Origin: Flaccisagitta enflata
Lineage: Eukaryota; Chaetognatha; Sagittoidea; Aphragmophora
Reading direction: 5' to 3'
DNA length: 64,000 nt
Assembly: GCA_965153355.1 (NCBI GenBank)
Contig: OZ231127.1
Span: 62,558,001 to 62,622,000 of the forward strand
Shown: positions 11,389-24,954 of the stretch, piece by piece
How the letters are laid out: each line of letters opens with the position of its first letter
How positions within the stretch are numbered: position 1 is the first letter of the stretch
Translations under genes and position numbers: made by a program
Notes under the pieces: generated by a model
What the model saw: the letters and a program-made list of their open reading frames with translations, nothing else
Database searches by the model: none
What the model was told of the DNA's origin: nothing

Positions 11389-11716
11389 AGGGGTGTATAA
11401 TGTTGAGTGGCATTTGATTTTATTCCCCCCCCTGCATTTGATTTTCTTCCCCGCGACGCGTCACGTTGCGTTACAAAATCATTGATTTTTTTTACCCTCA
11501 AAGCTATAAAACAGTATATTTTAGGTTTTAATAGTGTTAAATTGTGTTGTAGTAATTACATTTTACCTTTTGGTACTGCCAAAAGTGTTAAATCTTCAAA
11601 AATTTTCTTTTTTTTTTTTTTCAAGCTTTTGATTTTCTTCCCCGTCTCCAAACCATTTGATTTTATTCCCCCCCCCACCGGGGGGGGGGGGGGAATACTC
11701 AACATTATACACGCCT
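11389..11716. mobile_element. Foldback element with GTGTATAATGTTGAGT ends
   Basis: The left end AGGGGTGTATAATGTTGAGT is matched by the inverted right end ACTCAACATTATACACGCCT. Inside, TTTGATTTTATTCCCCCC occurs near both ends. A diverged relative in reverse orientation lies at 28215-28515. Confidence 0.65.
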
Positions 11717-13188
11717 GCCACCCAACCAACCATCTAGCAAACTAGCCTAAAGTGAAAAAATGGAATATCTTCATCAAATTTCATCCGATTTTGTTTAAAT
11801 TTGGACTGAAGGTCAATGAAGTTAAGACCTATCACTGCAATTCGATTCACAAGGGTATGTATATGTCAAAGGACATAACTTGCCTGCAACCACCCAGCCA
11901 AAGTTGTCATTTGCTGATTTGTATAATCTGGGCTAAAACAGGAGATCATAGGAAATTGAGAGGCTGCTAAGAAAAACGAAACTGGTTTTCAAACCCCCTG
12001 GACAGCGTGTTAATAGATAACATAAAGGAATACGGGCGAATCACACTTTTTAAAATGACCGTTTTGGAGGTTACAGCGTCAGCGAAAATTTGGAATGGAC
12101 CCGCTACACTATTGCATGAGGCGGCATACCACACACTGTAGAACGGAGAATTGCGCGAGCATCCCCCACCCCTGCGGCTATAGTGCTAAGTGTAAGCTAC
12201 CTTAGCGTAAGCTTCTTTTCCCCATTTGGGCTTGACGTTCTATGACGTTTTATGAAAACTGAAAGAGTATTATGGTAATTCACTACTCCCCAAAACAATA
12301 ACAATTGACTCCTTTCCAAATCATGGCCCACTGTGGGCAGGGGCATCCAACCCCCATCCACACCCCAACCCATCCCAACACTCAAACATACATAAAAGTA
12401 TCAAAAACGCTCGTTTTCCCACTTTTTAACTCGATCACCATGACGGACGGACCAATGGACGGATGGATGGACGAAGCCTCCTATAGAGTTGCGTGTCCGC
12501 AACTAAGAATTAGAAAAGCCAAGGTGGGTAATGTTGTGGGAGGCATGTTAGAAGGTAACTGAAACAATTCTTATCTTGAAATTATCATTTTCCGTTGTTG
12601 CATTTTGATTTGAAATGATCTACGGAGGCTCGGGATTTCCTCGCAGTTGTTTCTTTGTCGCTATCTTTGTCTCCCCTTTATTACGTATGTCGCTATCTTT
12701 GTCTCTTTTTAGCGAAAAACATAAAAATAAAAAAAATTTGGCGGCGCCCCTTTCTACTTGATAAAGGCCAAACTTGGGGTTCCCCTCTCTAGAAAAATAT
12801 TAGGACCTGAAGAAAAGTAACCCCATGAATCTTGATCAAAATGGTTTCTCCACTACTATTAAACCAAAATTCAAAAATTCGCCCGAGGGCAACATTGTTA
12901 AGAAACCACACCATATGTTAGTGCCCCACCAGCGCCATGGAAGCGTTCAAATGAGATTGAGTAAGGTCACGTAAACGCCGATTTGTAATTATTGATGATG
13001 GAAGAACACGGTAGAGTGCGCGACTCGCGCCACGGCTGCGTACAACAGAATCCCAAATGAAGACAAATGGCTAACCGATGCCTCAATTAAAACGACCGCG
13101 CGCAAGTGCAAAAGACCGAAGAATGGTTCTGGGTCTGGGTCTAAAACCAAAAAATTCCCTGATCCCCATTTGTCTCGCCACTTGGTAA

Positions 13189-13190
<2 letters not shown>
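11717..13190. other. No gene seen; decayed hairpin-element copy
   Basis: Mostly unremarkable sequence. At 12440-12511 there is a GGACGGACC-rich stretch followed by AGTTGCGTGTCCGCAACT (12487-12504), the end of a hairpin-terminated element. TCGCTATCTTTGTCTC recurs near 12660 and 12690. Confidence 0.6.
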
Positions 13191-13192
<2 letters not shown>

Positions 13193-13276
<84 letters not shown>

Positions 13277-13838
13277 TCTCTCTCTGCTATGGCTACATCT
13301 CCCGTTCCTACTACCCCTGCGTCCCTGTAATGTCTAAATCTAGTTGTATCAGGTCTTGTCTTTTGGCAGGCTTTGATTCTTTTTTTCAGTCAGAAGTCCT
13401 AAAGAAGGCGAAGTCCTGTACATGTAGAACACAGGGGAACTTTATTTCATCCGCCCGTCCGATTGTCTATCCGTTGGTTCGTCTCTCTCTCCTCCCCCCT
13501 CCTTCATCAGCCCTCTCAGTCTTCAAAACAGCCCACTCCAGCAGGTCTTCATCTTCTGTGTAAAAGACTTAGTCTTCTTTATCTTTGAGGAACTTCCACC
13601 CCATTTCTCAGCTTATCTCTCATTTCATCCAATTTTACTCCCGGTGTTAATCGTACACCAACCCTCCCACCATATTTCCATCGCGAAATTCTCATTGCAA
13701 ACAAAACGGCGGTGGGACCGTCATTATCGAAAAAGACTTGCTTATGTCTGTTTCTCTTTCTAATCCCTGGTCTGACTGTGCGTCTGTATCTGCACGTAGG
13801 TACCTCTGCGTCCGTTCTCTCTCTTTCTTTCTTTCTTT

Positions 13839-13930
<92 letters not shown>
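13193..13930. repeat. Two (CT)n tracts flanking a long-TIR element relic
   Basis: (CT)n at 13193-13270 and 13806-13930. Between them, AGTCCTGTACATGTAGAACACAGG near 13404-13430 is a relic of the long-TIR family's palindrome. Confidence 0.85.
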
Positions 13931-13932
<2 letters not shown>

Positions 13933-14359
13933 TGTTTACTTTACGCTCTGGGACACTTTTTATTGCTTCTATAGATGGCTTCAAACAGAAACAAAGATGA
14001 AACTAACAACCTGATCAAGCACGATTTACAACCACGAATGAAGGTTCTATACAACACCAGTAACGACTTTATCAAAAAAAAAAAAAAAAAAAGAAAAAAA
14101 CAAATCTAAGAAGTTCTTCGGGGAGGCTTAGTCGCAAAACTCTAGAGAAGGCAATTAAGGTAAGACAAAGCGAGCGCGAGACTTAATGTCTGCCTGCCTT
14201 CTCTTTTTTTTTCTCCTTCGACTTGTGCTCTTAGGCACTTGGACTCTCTCCCACTGTCAGACTTTCGTTACTGCATGTCTTTCACTCAGTGTGCTGCTGA
14301 ATTGATTATCCCATAACCTAATACCTAACCTATCGATCCCTTTCTAAGATAGAACACAC

Positions 14360-15130
<771 letters not shown>

Positions 15131-15349
15131 GTAACACCTGTTAAAGTATTATTGTCACAGCAACACTTACAGTAAAGCTATAAAAAGCGCACTTTTAGTT
15201 GGCCTAGTAAGATGAAATTTTCACTGAAGTGTCTTGATACCTTTGACCTACTATGGTTCAAATTTCATCCGACTGGGCCAACTAGAAGTATGCTTTTCAT
15301 GGAATAACTTTATTTGCCGCTGTGACAATAATTGTTGAACAGGTGTTAC
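15131..15349. mobile_element. 219-bp foldback mite with GTAACACCTG ends
   Basis: Left end GTAACACCTGTT...TTATTGTCACAGC pairs with right end GCTGTGACAATAATTGTTGA followed by ACAGGTGTTAC. The inner arm contains CTAGAAGTATGCTTTTCATG, shared with the mite at 45509-45750, whose outer termini are unrelated. Confidence 0.8.
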
Positions 15350-16110
15350 AGTATGATTTTTCACGTTTGTAATATTCTATGACGATATAATTTCAAAAGT
15401 AATAAAGATATTTGAATTCTGAAAAAAGTTCCTGAAAGATTAGGGTGATGCATTTTATGATGTGCAACTCCCAGGATTTTTCTACAAAAATCTATACCTT
15501 TTGTCGTATGAAGAAATGTTGATCAAAATGAGCAAAAAACATAATGATTCTAAGTCATTGGCTGAACAGTTCTTCTTTAAGTTGCTCTTATTTCTTAACA
15601 AATGAAGCTACTGATACCAGATTGGTCTTAAATTAAAGCTAATTTGCAGTAGTTTTAAGAAATGCAAAGTGGGAAGTTTTTCTTTGATGGTATATCGCAT
15701 TGGGCATGAAAAAATTGGTCTCTTGATGAAAATTCGGATCGAAGAGTTGATTCACAGCTCACAAATCACGCATTTCATATGAGGTCGTTCAAGTATTTGA
15801 GCAGGGCCGGTCTCTGAAACCGCCACAATATGATCTGGATGTGTCTTTTGAAGGTCAGAAAACTTTCCGCAAAAAAATCCCGCTCAGGAAAATTCGTCCA
15901 ACCTCTATTGCTCCACAGATGAAAATGTCATGATCTTCACACTCATTTTTTCCATGAATCTTAAGCGAACTCCTTTGATAACCCTGCAAAAGCGCATTTT
16001 TCCGTGGCAAAAATCTGTGTTCAAAATCAATAGTGTTATAATTTTTTATGTAGAATTCATATCTGAAGTCCAAAATGAGTTTGAATGACGCCAGATGGCG
16101 CAAAATGATG
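15350..16110. repeat. Interspersed repeat, copy A of an inverted pair
   Basis: Reverse-complement match to 19640-20262 over several blocks: GTAATATTCTATGACGATAT, GAATTCTGAAAAAAGTTCCT, TTTTATGATGTGCA, TATTTGAGCAGGGCCGGTCT and CAGAAAACTTTCCGCAAAAA. No coding frame is retained in common. Confidence 0.7.
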
Positions 16111-16189
16111 CAAGAAGTCAGAGTAATAGAACGTAAGAAGTCAGAGTAATATAATTTTTGTTCATTTTTTTATGATTTTGTGTATGATC

Positions 16190-16615
16190 GATAAAGAAGT
16201 GGATTGATGTTTGTTTGAGCATGCAAATATAAGAAATCATGTTCCTGAGTGTTGCTGCCCATCGTTGAGGGTGCTTTTAAGTATTCTAGGTCATTTAGCC
16301 CATTTAGCTCAATTTTTATTTTTGTTAAAATAGAAAAATGAATAAATCTTTTGATACTTGTCTGAGCATGTAAATGCAAGAAAGTATGTCAGTGAGCATG
16401 GCTGCTCATCTGTGAGGGTGTTTTTCAGTATTCTAGCTCACCTAGCTCATTTAGCTTAGTCTTTTTTTCTAATTTTAGATGGCATAAATGTTTTGATACA
16501 TGTCTAAGCATGCAAATACGAGAACATATCTGTGAGCATAATTGGTCATCTGGGTGAGTGATTTTGAGTATTCTAGCTCATCAAGCTCATTTGACTCAGT
16601 CCTATTCTTATCTGA
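16190..16615. repeat. Three tandem copies of a ~145-bp repeat
   Basis: GAGCATGCAAAT-like starts near 16218, 16366 and 16507, each followed by TGAGCAT, a (C/T)CATCTG-like block, GTATTCTAG and CTCATTTAGCTCA. Copies are clearly diverged. Confidence 0.7.
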
Positions 16616-17004
16616 TTTTCTATGCATTCAATACATACAATTGCTCTTGATTTAATCTAACAAATACAAAATTTGCAGTGACTGAAGAAAAAAGCACGGT
16701 GAAAAGTGACAAATGCTTATGACTTTTTTCCTCACGGCGATAGTCGCCATTACTGGTACTTTCGATTTAGCTAAATTATCAATTTCAATCAAATTCAGGC
16801 AATTAAATTCAGCAAAAAAGGGGATAAGATGCGACTTAAGGTGATTCAAACCCAAAGTCATTTAGAAAGCCCATGATAGGGCCTTCTACGAACTTTTCCA
16901 TAAGCAGCGACACTTCTGATTTGAGAAAAAAGAAGTCATTTCAGCCATTATTAACTTTTCGCGCACACATCTGCATATAAGCAAAATAAGTTGTCCTAGG
17001 ATTG

Positions 17005-18360
17005 CACATGGTCAGTGATACGCAATGCCCTGCTCCGAGTGGTCAAGTGAAGTGGTGGAGTGAGAGCAGGGCAGCGGCCTTAAAGGGCCAATGTCCTGTA
17101 AGACACAGGAATGAATTTCCAGATGAAGATTTTTGGGGCTGCTGCTGAAAAAAAAAGCAAGAATACAAAGCTACCCAAGTCACCTGCCAGTGGGTAGGGG
17201 ATGGATGAAATGGGGCCTCCAAATATTTAAATAGGCGCAGCTACAATTGACCATAAATGCAATGGTCGCAAAAGCGTTAAATGGTCAGTGGTACCCGTTA
17301 TGGGTGTATGTGGGTGTGAGGCGCTTGGAGGGGCAGCGGTCCTAAAGGGGCTAAATTCCAGCCTCAAGGCTCAAATCTCAGCCTAGAGGCTCACATTCCT
17401 GCCTCAAGGCTGCTTCAAGGCTGCTTCAAGGCTGCTTCAAGGCTGCTTCAAGCCCTAAATCCCAGCCTCAAGGCAATTCTCAGCATTTTGGCTCAAATCA
17501 TAGATTTGAGGCTCAAATCACAGCCTTCGGGCTTAAATCACAGACTCCCATAATTGATGCTCAAATTCAAGCCTAGATCCTCAAAACTTACTTAGCATAG
17601 GTCATCAGCCCCTTTGGGGCCGCTGCCCCTCTTGCCATCACACATCCACAAATACTCACATAAGGGCACGGGTATCGCTGACCATCTAACGATTTTGCGA
17701 CTATTTCTGTCTGTCGGTTGTTCAGTTGATCAGTCCATCACAATCTATTTTTTGGGCAGCGGCCCCAAAGGAGGTAAGACACGGGGGTGAATTTTCAGAC
17801 ATCCATCCTTTTGTCCATCTGTCCCCCGTTGACCATCTGGGCCTTATACTAGCTCTCCCAGGCCTGTTTTTGGCCCTCCAAGCTGTTAAACTAGTCCTTC
17901 CAGGCCTTAATTTAGCCCTTTCAGGCTGCAATTTAGCATCCCAGGCCCTAAATCAGCCCTCCAGACCTCAAAATAGCTCTCCAGGCCTCAGATTAGCCTT
18001 CCAGGCCTCAAATCATGCCTACTGGCCTCAAATCAGCCCTCCAGGCCTAAATCCAGCATTCAAGGCCTTAAATCTGTCCTTTTGGCTTCAAGCCTGCCCC
18101 CCCTACCTCCCTCAAATCTGCTTTTCAGACCAAAAACCTGACCTCCAGACCTCATATCCATCTTCAATATACTCGATACTTGAAACTTGATACTCAATAC
18201 TCCGATACACTCCCTTTCAGTATGTTTAGAAATTCACCCCTGTGCCCTACAGGACATCGACCCTTTGAGGCCGCTGCCTTACTTTCACCCCACTCCTTCA
18301 CCTGATCACTGCAAGCAGGGCAACCGGTACCACTGACCATGTGCAATCCTTGGATGACTA
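17005..18360. mobile_element. Cluster of two or three long-TIR minisatellite elements
   Basis: A left end at 17010-17115 (GGTCAGTGATACGC...GAGCAGGGCAGCGGCC). A copy at about 17284-17690 with an interior of CTCAAATC(C/A)CAGCCT(C/A)AGG-like repeats. A copy at 17750-18350 with CCTCAAATCAGCCCTCCAGG-like repeats between GGCAGCGGCCCCAAAGG and ATCGACCCTTTGAGGCCGC. The open frame at 17726-18190 is this minisatellite. Confidence 0.75.
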
Positions 18361-18394
18361 GTTGGCGTTTATGGGCGGTTTTTGCATAAGTGCT

Positions 18395-18800
18395 TCTTCC
18401 CAAAAGCATGGTTAGCCTTTTTAGGGCAACTTCCCCGAAGGAGCCAATTACCTATTCTGTCACATGGAAAAAGCTCTCTCTTCTTCTTCTTCTTCTTCTT
18501 CTTCTTCTTCTTCTTCTTCTTCTTCTTCTTCTTCTTCTTCTTCTTCTTCTTCTTCTTCTCCCTCGAGGCTCAAAACCCAGCCTCAATGCTGAAATCTAAG
18601 CCTCAAAGCTTAAATCCCTGCCTTCAGGCTCAAATTCCAGCCAAGGCCCAAATGCAAGTCTTCAGGCTCAAATCCCAGCCTCCAGGCTCAAATCCAAGCC
18701 TCAAGGCTCAAATCCCAGACTAAAGGCTCAAATCCAAGCCTTCAGGCTCATATCCCAGCCTCGAGGCTCAAATCTAAGCCCCAGGGCTCAAATCCAACCT
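18395..18800. repeat. (TTC)n plus minisatellite, partial long-TIR element
   Basis: A degraded left end near 18417, then (TTC)n at about 18478-18558, then CTCAAATCCCAGCCTCAAGG-like repeats. No matching right end was seen. Confidence 0.7.
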
Positions 18801-18837
18801 TTGTGATGCTGCGATTGTTATTGAGTGTGTGGAAGAG

Positions 18838-19207
18838 GGGGTGATTTTGGGGGTTGTGTCGTTGTAGGGGTGCCCGAGGTGGTAATAAAGGGGGTATTTG
18901 GGGTGATTTTGTATTTTTGAGGTTAAACTTTCCTCTGGTATATCCAAATCTCGCTATGTGATGGTGATTTTGGGGGTTGTGTCGTTGTAGGGGTGCCCGA
19001 GGTGGTGATAAAGGGGGTATTTGGGGTGATTTTGTATTTTTGAGGTTAAACTTTCCTCTGGTATATCCAAATCTCGCTATGTGATGGTGATTTTGGGGGT
19101 TGTGTCGTTGTAGGGGTGCCCGAGGTGGTGATAAAGGGGGTATTTGGGGTGATTTTGTATTTCTAAGGTTAAACTTTCCTCTGGTATATCCAAATCTCGC
19201 TATGTGG
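18838..19207. repeat. Three near-identical 123-bp tandem repeats
   Basis: Period 123 bp, anchored at GTGATTTTGGGGGTTGTGTC (18841, 18964, 19087). Because 123 is a multiple of three, a minus-strand frame stays open and reads as a 41-residue repeat (HIARFGYTRGKFNL...). There is no sign that it is a real gene. Confidence 0.92.
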
Positions 19208-19640
19208 GGGGGGGGGTGAGGCTGGGGTTTGGATGCCCCTGCCCACCCATCCCCTACAATATTGTGACTTTGCGTCACTTGTTCATTAAGCTTAAGCATG
19301 CGCTGTGTCGAAGCAGGTGCGCAAAAAACATTTTATTGCCAACGTTACCATCGGACGTTAGTTCCCGCCATTTCCCCTCATTAAAAAGTATTTTTGATGC
19401 AAAATTTGTAATCTATGTCAAAAATTGTGTCAGAAAGGGTGCTCAGTGCAGATTTTCTCTTTGACGGGGAATGATTAAACACATAGGCAAGAGGAGTTGT
19501 ATGATAACCGTGAAAAAAAAACTTGGTCAATCAGCTCTTGTTTTTTCTCCACGTATTTATTTTACTGTCACTATTGCATTGAAAGTTAAGGACTTTTTAT
19601 GCTTGTTACATCGTTAAAACACATTTGGTCATAATTTAAG
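19208..19640. other. No gene seen
   Basis: Unique sequence after a G-run. No exon or repeat boundary recognised. Confidence 0.4.
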
Positions 19641-20262
19641 CCGGTGGTTGAAGGGTTTGCACCAAACATTGATAATTCCCCAACGCCTAGACTCGTCACA
19701 AGCTACGTAATGGAAAAAGTTTACAATGAAGAAAAGTGTGACATCACCATGTGTGGGTGGTTAGAGTTTGGTCAAAAACTCCCAAGCGGGATTTTTTTGC
19801 AGAAAGTTTTCCGGCCTTCAGAACACACTTCCTGATCATAATATGGCGGTTTCAGAGACCGGCCCTCCTCAAATACTTGAACGACGTCATATGAAATGCG
19901 TGAAATCGATTTAAAGCATCAATTGAACATTTTATCTCAAGCATTCCCAAAAACTACTTCAAAATAGCTTTCATTTGAGACCAATCTGGAATCTATAGCT
20001 CAATTCGTTTAAAAATAAGATCTATTTAAAGGGAAACAGTCAAAGTGACAACTTTTTGCAAAGAGACAATTTGAATATGATGACATCTCGGTCCATATTA
20101 GTTCCAAGGCCCAAATTATTGTAGAAAAATCCTGGGATTTGCACATCATAAAATGCTTCACCATAAACTTTCAGGAACTTTTTTCAGAATTCAAATATCT
20201 TTATAACTTTTGAAATTATGTCGTCATAGAATATTACAAACGTGACAAATCATACTGTAACA
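19640..20262. repeat. Interspersed repeat, copy B (inverted relative to 15350-16110)
   Basis: Reverse-complement partner of copy A, for example AGAGACCGGCCCTCCTCAAA, TTGCACATCATAAAATGCTT and CATAGAATATTACAAACGTG. The two copies are about 4 kb apart and could pair in single strands. Confidence 0.7.
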
Positions 20263-20290
20263 AAGAGGCTGGAGGACTTTGATGGTAAGT

Positions 20291-20595
20291 AGGGTGGTCC
20301 AGAATTGGGTCAAATTTCATATATTGATATACTTGAGCCCTTTAAACTAATGTCCAATAAAAAAAGGATTTCGCACAAGCTGGGGTGTGAAATCAAACAA
20401 GAAACCTTGTCGGCAAAACCATAGGCTTGCTATGGGGATTTTTTTATTGCCATAGGTAGCCTACAGTTTTGCCGCCATAGTTTAATCTTCAAATTCACAC
20501 CTCTACTTGTGGGAAAACCTTCTTATTTGGTACATTTATGCAAAAAATTAGAGTACATCATTTTTTGAAATATGACCCTATATTGTGACAACCCT
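20291..20595. mobile_element. 305-bp imperfect foldback element
   Basis: Left AGGGTGGTCCAGAATTGGGT is mirrored by right GACCCTATATTGTGACAACC. The centre holds GGCAAAACCATAGG and CCATAGGTAGCCTACAGTTT as inner arms. Confidence 0.65.
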
Positions 20596-20789
20596 AATGG
20601 TGAGACAGCTGATTCAAGACTGATATTAGGCAAAAAATAGATCCTGGGGCTAAACAAACCTGGTTTAGGCCTGTATTGGCGGATTTGTGGCCCGAAAGCT
20701 CACAGATATACGAGAACGCATCTATAAAAAACAAGCCCAAGAGGGCAACAGTCGCGTGCGTCTGGAAATGACAAACAAAAGAGCAAAAA

Positions 20790-21062
20790 CATGTTTAAAT
20801 GTTAAGAATGTTAAAGAATGTTAAAAACTGTTAAAGAATGTTGAAATATGTTAAAAAATGTTAAAAAATGTTAAAAAATGTTAAAAACTCAAAAATGTTA
20901 AAAAAGGTTAAAAAGGTAAAATGTTAAAAAATGTTAAAAAATGTTAAAAAATGTTAAAAATTGTTAAAAATTATTAAAAAATGTTAAAAAATGTTAAAGA
21001 ATGTTAAAGAATGTTAAAAAATATTAAAAAATGTTAAAAACGTTAAAAAACAATCAAAATTT
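20790..21062. repeat. ATGTTAAAAA minisatellite
   Basis: About 25 degenerate 9-11 bp units of the form (A)ATGTTAAAAA, ending directly at a hairpin-terminated element end. Confidence 0.9.
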
Positions 21063-21135
21063 TAAAAATGTTACGGAGGGACGGACGGACCGACCGACAG
21101 AGCAAGGTGTAGAGTCGCGTGCACGCGACTAAAAA
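21063..21135 (+). mobile_element. Hairpin-terminated element end
   Basis: GGACGGACGGACCGACCGAC, then AAGGTGTAG and AGTCGCGTGCACGCGACT (21113-21130) followed by AAAAA. The minisatellite immediately left may be its interior. Confidence 0.7.
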
Positions 21136-22345
<1,210 letters not shown>

Positions 22346-22714
22346 CAGCCATAACCTGGCATGATCTTTCACTACTAAATTTCATGCCTTCATGCCTTGG
22401 TGATTATGCATCACTGTCACAGTCTGGCTTTTACTATGGCGTGATTCGCTCCCAGACAGATCACAGATGGTTAGCAATATGATCATATTGATCGTTCATT
22501 ACTGTACAGAGTGAAAATGAGGCACCCACTGACCCACATTCCAATTACGCTTTCAACAAGCAATGAAAGAAGCTAATTATTTTACTTATTCCTGTATATC
22601 TTACATATCTCACGATTAAGTGCTTCAGAGGAAAAATTTTGTCGTGCATCAGGTGGTGGATGCCTCATTGCTAAGGTTTTTGATTTCTCAGAAGATACGC
22701 CTAATGATGTTTTT
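22346..22714. other. No gene seen
   Basis: Unique sequence. Nothing recognised. Confidence 0.4.
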
Positions 22715-23445
22715 TAGGCAGCGGCCCGAAGGGGGCCGATCAACTATGCTATTACACAGGGGAGTTTTTTTATTCTTCTCCTCCTTCTCCTCCTCCTCCA
22801 TATGTCCCCCCCTTTGAGACTCAAATCCAAGCCTTGAAGCCCAAATCCTAACCTTAAGGCTCAAATCGTAGCATCAAGGCCCAAATTCGAGCCTTGAGGC
22901 GTAAATCCTAACCTCGAGGTCTTAATCCCAGCCTTGAGGCTCAAATCTCAACCTTGAGGCCAAAACCCCAGCCTCAATATTGGAATCCCTGCCTCCAGGT
23001 GCAAATCCCAGCCTCAAGGCCCAAATCCTAGCCTCAAGGCTGAAATCCCAGCCTTGAGGCCCAAATTCTAGCTTTTATTACAAGTTGGAGTTCCAAATCC
23101 CAGCCTCAAGGCTCAAATCCCTGTCACGAGGCCTAAATCGCAGCTTGGAGGCTCAAATCCCTGTCACAGGCCTGTGAGGCTCAAATTATAGCCTCGAGGC
23201 TCAACTCCCAGCCATGAGACTCATATTCCAATCCTGATGCTCAAATCCCTCCCAACCTGTGTCTAAATGCCAGCCTTTCAAATTGTGTGACAAAACAAGA
23301 AATGTTAAAGGAGGCGAAATTTCCCCTATGTGTGGAGGCATGGGTCATCGGCCTCTTTGGGGCCGCTGCTCCTCTCACCATCTCATACCAATACGCACTA
23401 ACTCAGAGGCATCGGGCACCGCTGACCATCTAACGCTTTAGCGAC
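22715..23445. mobile_element. Long-TIR minisatellite element, copy in reversed minisatellite phase
   Basis: GGCAGCGGCCCGAAGGGGGC on the left and TCGGCCTCTTTGGGGCCGCT on the right enclose about 25 units of CTCAAATCCCAGCCTTGAGG type. The outer right end GGGCACCGCTGACCATCTAA matches the 17680-17690 copy. Confidence 0.75.
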
Positions 23446-23570
23446 TATTTAGTCTGTGGTGGTAAAGGAAGCATTGACTCAGAGAATCTGTAAATATGAC
23501 CCAAAGATGATTTTTTGAAATGATGAAAGCGTAAGTACGTCTGTCCATTTCGCATTTGTCCATCTGGCTC

Positions 23571-23612
<42 letters not shown>

Positions 23613-24654
23613 ATCTTTCTATCCTCCCCTCTCATTGCCTCAGTTTTCCTTGGAAATTTTATGCGTCTCGGTTGTGTTGCTTAAGATGGTAATTCAATTA
23701 CATTTTCTTTGCATCTGATATCGCGAAGGAAGGCTTCAGCGATTTAGCCGGTTGTCGCCATTACTGCTCTCATCTAAAGCCAACGTTGTGAGTGTTGGCA
23801 CTGTCGTGGGTCTTGTTCATAGCAAAAGATTCGACAGAAAAAATATATATACGGTACTGCCCATGATTTGGTATTCTAAGCTCACGCATGTGTCGTTCAC
23901 AATATGTTATTCCTTCCAAATCACATTCATGATTTTTAAAGAATCGACAGACAAGTGAAACAAAAGCGAAAATTTGAAAAAAGAATGTTCGGGATTCCCT
24001 TTCGTTTGTTTATGAGCTTGATTATTTTTGCGTTTCTTTTTCTCGGAGAGACATCTATGTCCAAGCAACAAAAAAATATAATAGCAACTAAAATTAAAAA
24101 AGCCAAGATAGAATAAAGAAATAATCAAATATTCATTCATTCATTCAATCATTCATTCTCAAATGACAGATAATTTGTCATAGATTTTAGATCTTCAAAA
24201 TAATTGGCAGTATTTCACTATTTGAGAAAGTTTTGATTGACCTTTTTGAAAATTGCAATCAAAACTTTGATGATGTTTGACCAAAATCAATAATAAACTT
24301 AATATATGTTCAAAGTTTCCGAAATTTCATAGCAGATGAGCAATCTAATATCTATGTAAAATTATCTTTATTTTGAGACCAATCCCAGGGTTCAAGCTTG
24401 ATTCTCTTAGAAATGGCAAGCGGTTAAAGTATGCTACGGCTAGGTACTTTTTAAAAAAGATGATTCCCTGCCAAAAATGACTGTTCTTTGATGTTTTACT
24501 ACACACCACTTTCAATTACTTCAAGTCGAGGTTTGGTATAAAAAAACTGGAGACCAAGATCATTGTAGATCTTTTTTCAAAAATTGATTTGAGTTCCTAG
24601 AAGCTGATTCTTTATGTTACAACTCACTGGGAAAGCTTCATCAATTGTACTTAC
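23446..24654. other. No gene seen; downstream flank of the lectin exon
   Basis: Contains short (CTGT)/(CT) near 23572-23610 and (CATT) near 24131-24160. The remainder is AT-rich. No following exon of the lectin gene was recognised. Confidence 0.4.
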
Positions 24655-24954
24655 GTTCGACGCATTCGTAGGTGATGTAGAGATAGTCGGACATTTGCGC
24701 GGTGCCTCGACAACGATGTCCCAAGTATCGTCTGTCCACGGGAATCACGCATTTGTTGCGTCCGCCGCATCGCGTCCGTATCCGATTCGAGTCGTCCGTG
24801 TAACAATCTCCGTGTTCGTAATAACAACGATTTCCCCGTTGTTCCGAGATGCCGTAAAGAGATTGCACGATGCGAATCGAGTGTCCGGGCTTGCACGTGA
24901 TGTTGATGGTGTGTCCCTCGACGAAACAGTTGTAGTTGTTTAACACGGACGTGC
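24655..24954 (-). CDS. SUEL-type (rhamnose/galactose-binding) lectin domain exon
   Basis: A 300-bp internal exon coding one Gal_Lectin/SUEL-like domain, usually found in secreted lectins, latrophilin-type receptors and EVA-1-like proteins. Acceptor CTCCAG (AG at 24956-24955) follows a T/C-rich stretch; donor GTAAGT starts at 24654. Both boundaries are phase 1, so the domain is a symmetric, shufflable module. Eight cysteines are present (YNC, ITC, NRC, GDC, TRC, NKC, HRC, YEC), the number expected for four disulfides. SLYG fits the family's YG position, but the usual YGR reads YGI and the usual DPC region reads HRC, so sugar binding may be altered. The parent gene cannot be named because no neighbouring exons are recognised. 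Confidence 0.85.
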
